A DNA stretch of 30,250 nt from a bacterium (GTDB lineage Bacteria; Patescibacteriota; Minisyncoccia; UBA6257; 2-01-FULL-56-20): positions 1 to 30,250 of the forward strand of contig JAKAGE010000002.1 in assembly GCA_021817655.1 (NCBI GenBank), written 5' to 3'. The notes under the pieces were generated by a model. It saw only the letters and a program-made list of their open reading frames with translations. It did no database searches and was not told where the DNA came from. A program made the translations under genes and the position numbers. Positions within the stretch are counted from its first letter, which is position 1. Every line of letters starts with the position of its first letter. This document shows, piece after piece, positions 21,568 through 28,820 of this stretch.

Positions 21568-21837
21568 ATGAACCAAGCCATCAAGAAGCGAGCGCTCCGG
21601 CGGCTCCAGATCGTGAAAGGCCAGGTGAAGGGCCTCGAGAAGATGATTGCTGACGAGAAGTACTGCGTCGATGTCATTACCCAGTCGTCCGCAATCCGAC
21701 AGGCGCTCGCGGGCGTCGAGGGCTTGCTCTTGGAGAACCATCTTGCGACGCATGTGGCGTCGCAGATGAAGCACGGACAGAGCAAGAAGGCCAGCGCCGA
21801 AGTGTTGAAGATATATAAACTCTCACAGCGAAGGTAA
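21568..21837 (+). CDS. csoR: CsoR/RcnR-family metal-responsive repressor
   Basis: 89 residues, the all-helical DUF156 fold (RLQIVKGQVKGLEKMIADEKYCVDVITQSSAIRQAL). Metal ligands can be placed: C33, H58 and H62 in ENHLATH. In the copper sensor CsoR of Mycobacterium the third position is Cys (C36, H61, C65); here it is His, as in the nickel/cobalt sensor RcnR, but RcnR's N-terminal His (H3) is missing. The metal is therefore not certain from ligands alone. The operator in its own promoter is repeated in front of the CPH-type copper ATPase gene, which argues for copper or silver sensing. Its stop codon overlaps the next gene's ATG. Confidence 0.88.
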   Translation: MNQAIKKRALRRLQIVKGQVKGLEKMIADEKYCVDVITQSSAIRQALAGVEGLLLENHLATHVASQMKHGQSKKASAEVLKIYKLSQRR

Positions 21838-22253
21838 TGAAACCGGCCGCCGCCGCGATCGTCATATTCATCACCATCCTCACGTTCGCCGCGGGTGCGT
21901 TCGCGATGAGCGCCATGATGAACTCCGGCAGCCACGTGAATTGCCTGGCGGCGATCCCCGGAAGCCCGGAATGCGTCGGCGGCATGACCCCGCTGCAGTT
22001 TGCGATGACCCACATCAACGCGCTTGGTGGCGCGTCGCTCGGCATCATCGGAACGCTTGCGGTTCTGCTCCTTGCCGCCCTCGTGTTGCTCGTGTGGCTT
22101 AGGGTTGCGGCCGAATCCGGCGTGCTCGCAACGGCATCATTGCATACTTCGCGGATATTTTCCGAAGAACACCTACAAGGCCTTCGCAAGCAACGCCATT
22201 GGATTTCCATTCTCGAAAAGCGCGACCCGTCCCTTGCATACGCCATGAACTAG
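21837..22253 (+). CDS. Small two-helix membrane protein of the metal operon
   Basis: 138 residues. An N-terminal hydrophobic segment (residues 4-24, AAAIVIFITILTFAAGAFA) precedes a short exposed part with two cysteines (HVNCLAAIPGSPECVGGM), then a second membrane helix (about 63-90, LGGASLGIIGTLAVLLLAALVLL) and a basic cytoplasmic tail. The two Cys plus His/Met residues on the outside could bind metal. The ATG shares one base with the csoR stop codon, so it is co-expressed with the repressor and thus metal-induced. I recognise no family. Confidence 0.7.
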   Translation: MKPAAAAIVIFITILTFAAGAFAMSAMMNSGSHVNCLAAIPGSPECVGGMTPLQFAMTHINALGGASLGIIGTLAVLLLAALVLLVWLRVAAESGVLATASLHTSRIFSEEHLQGLRKQRHWISILEKRDPSLAYAMN

Positions 22254-22284
22254 CGCGACGTTCGTCGGCAGTTTCATGGCGCAC

Positions 22285-22306
22285 AACCGCTCTCATGCGG
22301 TTTTTT
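22285..22306 (+). terminator. Intrinsic terminator after the csoR operon
   Basis: AACCGC (22285-22290), loop TCTCAT, GCGGTT (22297-22302), then a T-run through 22306. Confidence 0.8.
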
Positions 22307-22334
22307 CGTTCACAAACAAATACAACTTCATCAT

Positions 22335-22829
22335 ATGGAAACACATAAACCAACGCTTAAGGAGTTTCTCGAGAGTGTCGAATCGATCAAGGAAAAAGCG
22401 GGCGTGGATCTCACAACTACTGAGGATCTGAGCGTCGCCGTCATGAACCTCGTGAGCCTGGAGGAGCACTTCTTCTTCACTGCCGAAAAAACAAAGAAGG
22501 ACGGATACTTCAACACGATCCAGGAGATTCGCAACGAGCGCAAGAAGCTGCTCGCCCGCCTCATGCCGGAGAATGAGGGTGAAACATGGTGTATCGCGAA
22601 GCACCTGCTCGCGGCCGCCATGCGCCTCATCGAAGTGGGAAACAAGCTGCAGTCGGAAGGCGAGAAGGAAAAAGCCAAAGAGACCTTTGCGAGCGCGTAC
22701 AGGATCTACTCGCTTTTCTGGGGGCTCAAACTCGGGCTGATCAAAGGCCGAAGCAAAGACGAGAAGAACGGCCGACACTCCGGGCTCGAAGAGCTCGTGG
22801 GCAAGCTTGCCGACTGCTGCGATGAATGA
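22335..22829 (+). CDS. Conserved helical protein of CPR bacteria, function unknown
   Basis: 164 residues, soluble and helical. Segments such as DLSVAVMNLVSLEEHFFFTAEKT, NEGETWCIAKHLLAAAMRLIEVGNKL and FASAYRIYSLFWGLKLGL belong to a family I recognise as frequent in Parcubacteria but without a known role. A Cys in ETWCIAKHLLAA and a pair of Cys in the tail (LADCCDE) may bind metal, fitting the surroundings. A -10-like TACAAC (22321-22326) lies 8 nt upstream of the ATG. It overlaps the next gene by 8 nt. Confidence 0.75.
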   Translation: METHKPTLKEFLESVESIKEKAGVDLTTTEDLSVAVMNLVSLEEHFFFTAEKTKKDGYFNTIQEIRNERKKLLARLMPENEGETWCIAKHLLAAAMRLIEVGNKLQSEGEKEKAKETFASAYRIYSLFWGLKLGLIKGRSKDEKNGRHSGLEELVGKLADCCDE

Positions 22830-23766
22830 TGCGGAACACGAACCGGACAAGGGGAGCGGCAACGGCATCCTCTGGGGGAGCGCGATCGTCGCGGTTGGCA
22901 TGGTGCTATCGGCCGCCGCATACGCCTTCATTGTGAGATCGTCCGGAGAGAAAAATACAGAAGGCTCGTTGGCGGCCGTTTCATCAACTTCGGCATTGGC
23001 ATCCCTGCAGGAAGAGGTAACCCCGGCGGAGGGGGTGACCTTGCCCGCCGCGTGGGGCAACCTTGGCCAGCAACTCACCGCTGCGGGCGTGATCGACGAG
23101 GCGCAGTTCAAGGCGCTCTACGCCCGGCAGGGCGGACTGCCGCAGGATATGGCGCAGATGCTCGACGGATCGAACAACGGGCAGATCAAGATGACGCCGC
23201 AGAACGCGGGCATCATCCTCAATATGCTCTGGGCGCTCGGACTCGGGAACAGGAATCCCATTCTCGAGAGCGGTCCGATGGAAAATCCGCACTACGGAGG
23301 CGCAGGGAATTTCGCGTCGACCGGCGGATGGACGCTCGCGGCCGGCAATGCCATGAACCATTATGATATGCATCAATTCGTGACGCTTACCGCCGCGCAG
23401 CAGTCGCTCGTCGAACAAGTGGCGCAGGGCATCTACCGTCCTTGCTGCGGCAACTCCGCATATTTCCCGGACTGCAACCACGGCATGGCGATGCTCGGTC
23501 TCCTCGAACTCATGGCGTCGCAGGGCGCGACCGCCGACCAGATGTACAAGGCCGCGCTCACCGTGAACTCGTACTGGTTCCCGGATACGTACATGACGCT
23601 CGCGGAATACTTTGCGGGCAAAGGGACCGCGTGGAGCGCCGTCGATCCCAAAACGGTGCTCGGGGCCGCGTATTCGAGCGCCCAAGGATATCAGCAGATT
23701 CTTTCCGAAGAAACCCAGCCGCCATCGGGCCAATCGTCGGGCGGGGGAAGCTGCAGCACTTCATGA
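22822..23766 (+). CDS. Membrane-anchored protein with CCGNS...DCNHG motif
   Basis: 314 residues. One N-terminal membrane helix (about 16-40, ILWGSAIVAVGMVLSAAAYAFIV) leaves the rest outside the cytoplasm. The distinctive motif is C208-C209-G-N-S ... D-C218-N-H220-G-M-A-M, with other His/Met residues (NAMNHYDMHQF) nearby; such a cluster could hold copper or a disulfide. A Ser/Gly/Cys tail ends the protein (GGGSCSTS). The ATG at 22822 is chosen because the upstream frame adds only a few residues inside the previous gene. It overlaps the CcdA-like gene by 4 nt (ATGA). Partnership with CcdA and the redoxin suggests an exported thiol or metal protein that they keep reduced. I know no characterised member. 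Confidence 0.75.
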   Translation: MNDAEHEPDKGSGNGILWGSAIVAVGMVLSAAAYAFIVRSSGEKNTEGSLAAVSSTSALASLQEEVTPAEGVTLPAAWGNLGQQLTAAGVIDEAQFKALYARQGGLPQDMAQMLDGSNNGQIKMTPQNAGIILNMLWALGLGNRNPILESGPMENPHYGGAGNFASTGGWTLAAGNAMNHYDMHQFVTLTAAQQSLVEQVAQGIYRPCCGNSAYFPDCNHGMAMLGLLELMASQGATADQMYKAALTVNSYWFPDTYMTLAEYFAGKGTAWSAVDPKTVLGAAYSSAQGYQQILSEETQPPSGQSSGGGSCSTS

Positions 23767-24632
23767 CCATGGAACTCCTTATCAGTACGTCGTTGGTTGC
23801 GGCATTTGTGGCGGGGATTGCGGCCTTGTTTGCGCCGTGCTGCGTCACGGTGCTTCTGCCGTCGTACTTCGGATCGATCTTCGAGACGCGGCGCAAGGTG
23901 TTCCTCATGACCTTCATCTTCTTCCTTGGCATTCTCACGGTTTTCCTCCCGCTCGGATTGGGATTTTCGTCGCTCAGCACCTTTTTCGGCCACTACCACC
24001 ACGAGATATTCACGGTGGTTGGATTACTGCTTCTTGCGCTGGGCGTATCGCTCTTTTTTGGGAAGCGCCTGCCCATGCCAAAATCGTGGAAGCCCAAATT
24101 CGAGGTGAGGGAAAAGGAAACGGCGGCATCGGTCTATGTGCTTGGCATCTTTTCCGGCATTGCGACGACCTGCTGCGCCCCGGTGCTCGCGGGAGCGCTC
24201 GCGCTTTCGGTGCTCCCGGGATCGTGGGCATGGGGCGTCATCTACACCCTTGCGTACGTGCTCGGCATGGTGGCGCCGCTCTTCATCCTTGCGTCCGTTA
24301 TCGACCGCACGGGCCTCACGAACCGCCTCTATGCGGCCCGCAAGCCGTTCGCCTTCACGCTCTTCGGCAGGGAGTTCAGGACGCGGATCGCCGACCTTCT
24401 CGCGGGGGCGACGTTCACCGTGATGGGCGTCTTTACGCTCGTCTTCGCGGCGAACAATCCGATGGGCTACTCGGCGGCGGCGGTGAACATCGACATCCTC
24501 ATCACGCAGATTCTCCAATCGCTCAACCGGTTCATCGGATGGGTGCCGCAGTTCGTCTGGGCCGCCGCGGTGATAGGGCTTTTCGCCTGGCTCGTGGCGC
24601 TCGCCCTCAAACAGTCGAAAGAAAATCAATAA
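23763..24632 (+). CDS. CcdA/DsbD-like thiol-disulfide transporter
   Basis: 289 residues with six or more membrane helices. Two Cys-containing helix ends, APCCVTVLLPSYFG (C26, C27) and TTCCAPVLAGALALS (C137, C138), correspond to the paired cysteines of CcdA/DsbD that carry reducing equivalents from cytoplasmic thioredoxin across the membrane. Each site here is CC rather than a single Cys. A loop of basic and acidic residues (PKSWKPKFEVREKE) separates the two halves. The ATG at 23763 overlaps the previous stop. It is followed by a membrane-anchored redoxin, its natural electron acceptor. Metal transport by this fold has also been proposed for some relatives. Confidence 0.82.
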   Translation: MTMELLISTSLVAAFVAGIAALFAPCCVTVLLPSYFGSIFETRRKVFLMTFIFFLGILTVFLPLGLGFSSLSTFFGHYHHEIFTVVGLLLLALGVSLFFGKRLPMPKSWKPKFEVREKETAASVYVLGIFSGIATTCCAPVLAGALALSVLPGSWAWGVIYTLAYVLGMVAPLFILASVIDRTGLTNRLYAARKPFAFTLFGREFRTRIADLLAGATFTVMGVFTLVFAANNPMGYSAAAVNIDILITQILQSLNRFIGWVPQFVWAAAVIGLFAWLVALALKQSKENQ

Positions 24633-24640
24633 CCAAAAAC

Positions 24641-25237
24641 ATGAAAACGGTAAAACAAAAAAAGGGGATACCCGGCGCGGTGTGGTTCGCGCTGGCCGCG
24701 GTCGCCGTCCTCGGCGGCATCTATGCGTTCGCGGCGATTTTGCGCTCCTCGGCCGGTCCCGTGAGCGATATCCAGGCGCTCGTCGGCAAGCCTGCGCCGC
24801 AGTTCTCGTTGCGGGATGTGCACGGCGCCACGTACACGAACGACAGCCTCAAAGGAAAGAATGTCGTGCTCTTCTTCAATGAAGGCATCATGTGCTATCC
24901 GGCGTGCTGGAACCAGATGGCCGCGCTCCCGGAACTCGACAGCTCCGACACCGTGGCTCTTTCGGTCGTGATCGACCAGCCGTCGGAATGGGCGAGCGCG
25001 ATCCGGCAGATGCCGCAACTCGCGTCGGCCACGGTGCTTTTCGACACGGACAAGGCCGTATCGAACGAATATGGCATGCTCACGGTCAATTCCTCCATGC
25101 ACTACGGCTCCTATCCCGGACACACGTTCGTCGTGATTGACAAGCAGGGGATCGTCCGCTGGGTATACGACGATCCGGCGATGGGCATCGATAACGAAAA
25201 AATCGCGAGCGAACTCGCGACGCTGCGCCAGCCATAA
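24641..25237 (+). CDS. Membrane-anchored thioredoxin-fold protein (redoxin/TlpA-AhpC type)
   Basis: 198 residues. One N-terminal membrane helix (about 10-32) is followed by a thioredoxin-fold domain: GKPAPQFSLRDVHGATYTNDSLKGKNVVLFFNEGIMCYPACWNQMAAL. The reactive site is C85-Y-P-A-C89 (CxxxC) rather than CxxC, in the position of the peroxidatic Cys of AhpC/TSA peroxiredoxins. GHTFVVIDKQGIVRWVYDD closes the fold with the cis-Pro region. It likely reduces oxidised thiols or peroxides outside the membrane using electrons from the CcdA-like protein. It is separated from that gene by 8 nt and has no Shine-Dalgarno (CCAAAAAC). Confidence 0.85.
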   Translation: MKTVKQKKGIPGAVWFALAAVAVLGGIYAFAAILRSSAGPVSDIQALVGKPAPQFSLRDVHGATYTNDSLKGKNVVLFFNEGIMCYPACWNQMAALPELDSSDTVALSVVIDQPSEWASAIRQMPQLASATVLFDTDKAVSNEYGMLTVNSSMHYGSYPGHTFVVIDKQGIVRWVYDDPAMGIDNEKIASELATLRQP

Positions 25238-25262
25238 AGGTCGAACATAAAAAAACAACACC

Positions 25263-25448
25263 ATGGACCAATTCATTCTGCCGATCCTCGCCATCGCGCT
25301 TCTCGGCGTGTGCGTCGTTATGATGTTCCGGCACCGCAAACCATCGGCAGGCGAGGAACACTATGACCACTCCACCGATCAAGACCAACCGTCGAAGGCC
25401 GAATCAGCGAAACACGATGTGAAGCAGGACCATTCCTGCTGCCGCTGA
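25263..25448 (+). CDS. Small membrane protein with Cys/His tail
   Basis: 61 residues. One membrane helix (DQFILPILAIALLGVCVVMMF) and a hydrophilic tail rich in His and acidic residues, ending HDVKQDHSCCR. It resembles DUF2933-type small proteins that accompany copper and mercury operons. The CC near the C-terminus, plus histidines, could bind a soft metal. It lies 25 nt after the redoxin gene and is probably in the same operon. Confidence 0.7.
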   Translation: MDQFILPILAIALLGVCVVMMFRHRKPSAGEEHYDHSTDQDQPSKAESAKHDVKQDHSCCR

Positions 25449-25481
25449 ACGCGGACACGCCGCGTGCCGCATCGCGGATCG

Positions 25482-25490
25482 TGATAAAAT
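25482..25490 (+). promoter_or_regulatory. Extended -10 promoter (TGATAAAAT) of the lycopene-cyclase-like gene
   Basis: TG (25482-25483), A, and TAAAAT (25485-25490), ending 6 nt before the ATG at 25497. There is no clear -35. Confidence 0.45.
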
Positions 25491-25496
25491 AGAAAT

Positions 25497-26207
25497 ATGG
25501 ATCCCCATTATGCGTGGTTGCTGTGGAGCCTGCTCCTTCTCGCCGTCTGGGCCGTCGTCTATCTTTTCCTCCGGGATCGCGAGCGGAGAAAGACGATGCT
25601 TATCGTGAGCGCGTGGACGTCGCTCCTCGGCCTCACCGAGCCGCTCTTCGTCCCGGCCTACTGGAATCCGCCGTCGCTCTTCGACCTCGCGCAGCGGACG
25701 CATTTCGACATCGAGAGCCTCGTCTTCTCGTTCGCGATCGGCGGCATCGTCATCTCGCTCTACGACTGGATCTTCAAAAAGCAAGACGTGGCCATCGCGC
25801 CGATGGAGCGGCACGATCCCCGGCATAGATACCATCTCTGGGCGCTCCTTGCCGCACCGGTCATTTTCTTCGCGCTGCTCTTCGTGCCGCACCTCAATCC
25901 CATCTATGTGGCCGCGATCGCCATGGTAACGGGCGGGCTTGCCACATGGTACTGCCGCCCGGACCTCAAAAAGAAGATGGTCACGAGCGCATTCCTCTTT
26001 CTCGCGCTCTACTTCCTCTATTTCCTCACGCTCATCGCCGCGTACCCCGGCTACGTCGAGCGGGTGTGGAACCTCGCCGCGATCTCCGGCATCCTTGTCC
26101 TCGGCGTGCCGCTTGAGGAACTTATGTTCGCGTTCAGCCTCGGGTTCTATTGGTCGAGCGTTTACGAGCACATGGCGTGGCGGAAGCTGCATCCGCGCGG
26201 CGCTTGA
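25497..26207 (+). CDS. Lycopene cyclase-domain membrane protein
   Basis: 236 residues with six or seven membrane helices. The pair of similar segments around TEPLFVPAYWNPPSLFDLAQRTHFDIESLVFSFAIGGI (written here across two turns) and GVPLEELMFAFSLGFYWSSVYEH matches the heterodimeric-type lycopene cyclase domain (CrtYc/d, CarR), in which PxEE-type acidic motifs are functionally important. It would cyclise lycopene ends in carotenoid synthesis, but no phytoene synthase or desaturase is in the window, so the substrate may differ or come from the host. A leaderless promoter precedes it and its TGA overlaps the -35 of the ATPase promoter. Confidence 0.65.
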   Translation: MDPHYAWLLWSLLLLAVWAVVYLFLRDRERRKTMLIVSAWTSLLGLTEPLFVPAYWNPPSLFDLAQRTHFDIESLVFSFAIGGIVISLYDWIFKKQDVAIAPMERHDPRHRYHLWALLAAPVIFFALLFVPHLNPIYVAAIAMVTGGLATWYCRPDLKKKMVTSAFLFLALYFLYFLTLIAAYPGYVERVWNLAAISGILVLGVPLEELMFAFSLGFYWSSVYEHMAWRKLHPRGA

Positions 26208-26233
26208 CAGAAAATACCCCATGGGGGTATTAT
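26204..26233 (+). promoter_or_regulatory. copB promoter with embedded CsoR-type operator
   Basis: TTGACA (26204-26209), an 18-bp spacer, and TATTAT (26228-26233), with palindrome ATACCCCATGGGGGTAT at 26214-26230. Hexamers, spacer length and operator placement are identical to those of the csoR promoter at 21532. The -35 overlaps the stop codon of the preceding gene. The -10 ends 11 nt before the ATG at 26245. Confidence 0.88.
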
Positions 26234-26244
26234 GGAAGTAACCC

Positions 26245-28554
26245 ATGGAAAACCATAACGACAACCATCAACAAAGCGGGGAAGTAAAGGCGGTGTATAC
26301 CTGTCCGATGCATCCCGAAGTAAGGCAGGACGCGCCGGGCCGCTGCCCGAAGTGCGGCATGTCTTTGGTCAAGGAGGGCGATCCGCAGAACCGGCACGGC
26401 GACGAAGGCCCTGGGGCCGTGCCGCACGATCGCCATCCCAAAGAGGTTGACGTCGGAGCAGTGGCGCATGCCGGAGGGAAGATGTATACCTGCCCAATGG
26501 ATCCGGACGTCATACGCGATATGCCCGGCGAATGCCCGAAGTGCGGCATGGAGCTCGTGCCCATGGATACGGGCGGCGACCATGGCGTGCATGCAGGGCA
26601 CGGCGGTGCCGAGCAGGATTTCAAGCGCCGGTTTTTCGTCACGCTCCCGTTCGTGCTCGCGGCCATGGCGCTTTCGCCGAACATCCAGCAGTGGTTCCAT
26701 TTCCGGTGGACTGTGCCGGGCGGCAACCTGTGGCTCTTCCTGATCGGCGCGTTCGTCTTCTTCTACGGCGGCCTCCCGTTCTTCAAGGCATCGAAAGGGG
26801 AGTTCTCCCACCGGAATCCGGCGATGATGACGCTCGTCGCTTTCGCCATCACCGTCGCCTTCGCGTTTTCCATCGCCGCCACATTCCTCTTCCCCGGCAA
26901 TTCGCTCTACTGGGAGATGGCGACGCTGATCTCCGTCTTCCTCCTCGGCCACTGGCTTGAGATGCGGGCGGTGCGCGGCGCGACCGGCGCCTTAGCGGAA
27001 CTTGCGAAGCTCATCCCGCCTTCGGCGCACCTCGTGAAAGACGCGGATATCGTCGACGTGGGAACGAGCCAGCTCGCGGTCGGCAACCGCGTGCTCGTGA
27101 AGCCGGGCGAGAAGATCCCGGTCGACGGAAACGTGGTTGACGGCGAAAGCTCCGTCGAGGAGTCGATGATCACGGGCGAATCGCGCCCCGTTGCCAAGCA
27201 TATCGGCGACGCGGTGATCGGCGGTTCGATGAATCAGGATGGTTCGCTTACCGTCGAAGTGTCGAAGACGGGGAAGGATACCGCGCTTTCGCAGATCATG
27301 CAGCTCATCCGCGAAGCGCAGGGTTCGAAGCCGAACGTTCAGCATCTCGCGGACCGGGCGGCGCAGGTCCTCTTCTACGTCGCCGTCGCCGCGGGTGCGC
27401 TCTCGTTCGTGTTCTGGTATTTTGTGTTCCCGCAGGGCGCGATTTTCGCCGCCACGGTGGCCGTCGCCGCGGTCGTCGTCGCCTGCCCGCACGCATTGGG
27501 TCTCGCGATCCCCACCGTGACTTCAATCACTTCGACCTTGGGCGCGAAGAACGGCATCCTTATCAAAGACATGAAGGGACTCGAGATTGCGCGGAAGCTC
27601 GATTACATGGTGTTCGACAAGACGGGAACGCTCACCAAAGGGGAGTTCGGCGTGACAGATATCGTCCTTGCGGGAACGGTTGTCGCGAATGCAAACGAGC
27701 TTTTGAAATTTGCCGCGGCGGTGGACATGCTCTCGCAGCATTCCATTAGTAAAGGAGTCGTCGGTGAGGCGAAGAAGCGGGGGATCGCCATGCCGGAAGC
27801 GAAGAGCTTCAAATCGTTCCCCGGAAGGGGCGCCACCGCCATAGTGGACGGCAAGAACATTGTGGTCGGGAACCGGAAGCTCTTGGATGAGTTGCGCATT
27901 GCAGTAAAAGACATTGAAGTGCCTGCTTCCGCAAAAGCGAGCACGCCGGTGTATATCGCGGTGGGCAACACTTTTGCGGGGATCATCTTCCTCGCGGACA
28001 TCGTGCGCGAGGATTCGAAAGAGGCGATCCGAAAGATCCGCGCCATGGGGATCAGGACCGCGATGCTCACGGGCGACACGCAGGACGTTGCGGACGCGGT
28101 GGGTCGGGAGCTCGGCATCGATACGGTGTTCGCCCACGTGTTACCGGAAGACAAAGTGAACAAGATCAAGGAGCTGCAGCACGGCGGCACGATCGTCGCC
28201 ATGGTGGGCGACGGCGTGAACGACGCCCCCTCGCTCACGCAGGCGCACGTCGGCATCGCGATCGGCGCGGGCACGGACGTGGCGGTAGCCTCGGCCGATA
28301 TCGTGCTCATGAGGAACGACCCGCAGGACGTGGTGAAGGCGATCGCCTTGAGCCGCAAGACGAACCGCAAGATGATCCAGAACCTCGCCTGGGCGACGGG
28401 CTACAACGTGTTCGCCATCCCCATCGCCGCAGGCGTGCTCTATCCGTCCTACCATCTCCTCCTCCCTCCGGCATGGGCCGCGATCCTCATGAGCGCGTCG
28501 TCGGTGATCGTCGTCGCGAATGCGCTGCTCTTAAGGAAGGAAAAACTTGCGTAG
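26245..28554 (+). CDS. copB: CopB-type (CPH) copper/silver-exporting P1B ATPase
   Basis: 769 residues. Two N-terminal heavy-metal-binding motifs, YTCPMHPEVRQDAPGRCPKCGM and YTCPMDPDVIRDMPGECPKCGM (each given in part), and a His/Asp-rich linker come first. The pump follows: the actuator TGES loop in MITGESRPV, the transport-site motif C414-P-H416 in the sixth helix (CPH marks the CopB subgroup), phosphorylation site D458-KTGTLT, hinge MVGDGVNDAPSL near 655, and MSASSVIVVANALLL at the end. In the ATP-binding domain the usual SxHP motif reads S497-Q-H499-S500, with Ser in place of Pro. It exports copper or silver from the cytoplasm and is predicted to be controlled by the CsoR-family repressor. 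Confidence 0.93.
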   Translation: MENHNDNHQQSGEVKAVYTCPMHPEVRQDAPGRCPKCGMSLVKEGDPQNRHGDEGPGAVPHDRHPKEVDVGAVAHAGGKMYTCPMDPDVIRDMPGECPKCGMELVPMDTGGDHGVHAGHGGAEQDFKRRFFVTLPFVLAAMALSPNIQQWFHFRWTVPGGNLWLFLIGAFVFFYGGLPFFKASKGEFSHRNPAMMTLVAFAITVAFAFSIAATFLFPGNSLYWEMATLISVFLLGHWLEMRAVRGATGALAELAKLIPPSAHLVKDADIVDVGTSQLAVGNRVLVKPGEKIPVDGNVVDGESSVEESMITGESRPVAKHIGDAVIGGSMNQDGSLTVEVSKTGKDTALSQIMQLIREAQGSKPNVQHLADRAAQVLFYVAVAAGALSFVFWYFVFPQGAIFAATVAVAAVVVACPHALGLAIPTVTSITSTLGAKNGILIKDMKGLEIARKLDYMVFDKTGTLTKGEFGVTDIVLAGTVVANANELLKFAAAVDMLSQHSISKGVVGEAKKRGIAMPEAKSFKSFPGRGATAIVDGKNIVVGNRKLLDELRIAVKDIEVPASAKASTPVYIAVGNTFAGIIFLADIVREDSKEAIRKIRAMGIRTAMLTGDTQDVADAVGRELGIDTVFAHVLPEDKVNKIKELQHGGTIVAMVGDGVNDAPSLTQAHVGIAIGAGTDVAVASADIVLMRNDPQDVVKAIALSRKTNRKMIQNLAWATGYNVFAIPIAAGVLYPSYHLLLPPAWAAILMSASSVIVVANALLLRKEKLA

Positions 28555-28599
28555 GGCATCCAGAAAGGCCGACTAACACAAAAACAAAAGTACAAAATC

Positions 28600-28797
28600 A
28601 TGAAACCAATTTGGAAAGTGCTCGCGTGGCTTTTCGCGGCGTGCGGCATCCTCGCGTATCTCTCCGCGTGGGGCAATATGTGGTTCGGGTGGAATCTCTG
28701 GGGAACGTCCGCGCAGTATCTCTTTGACGACGCGATGGCCACGGGGCTGTTCGCAATCTTCTTCCTCGTGTGGGGCAAGTGGGGCAAAGAGCAGTAA
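28600..28797 (+). CDS. Small two-helix membrane protein
   Basis: 65 residues with two hydrophobic helices (VLAWLFAACGILAYLSAW and AMATGLFAIFFLVWG) joined by a Trp-rich loop (GNMWFGWNLWGTS). It lies 45 nt after the ATPase gene and 23 nt before the SHOCT protein, so it is probably in the copB operon. It resembles short membrane proteins seen beside CPR metal ATPases; the family and function are unknown to me. Confidence 0.7.
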   Translation: MKPIWKVLAWLFAACGILAYLSAWGNMWFGWNLWGTSAQYLFDDAMATGLFAIFFLVWGKWGKEQ

Positions 28798-28820
28798 AGG
28801 TCAGAAATATAAAAAGCATA

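Noticed and set aside
23612..24640. Long upstream extension of the redoxin frame through the CcdA-like gene
   Set aside because: The protein-like part starts at the ATG 24641 with a membrane anchor; the upstream 340 codons are a shadow of the CcdA-like gene.
25449..25465. ACGCGG/CCGCGT hairpin as a terminator after the small Cys/His protein
   Set aside because: Only 6 bp and not followed by a T-run.
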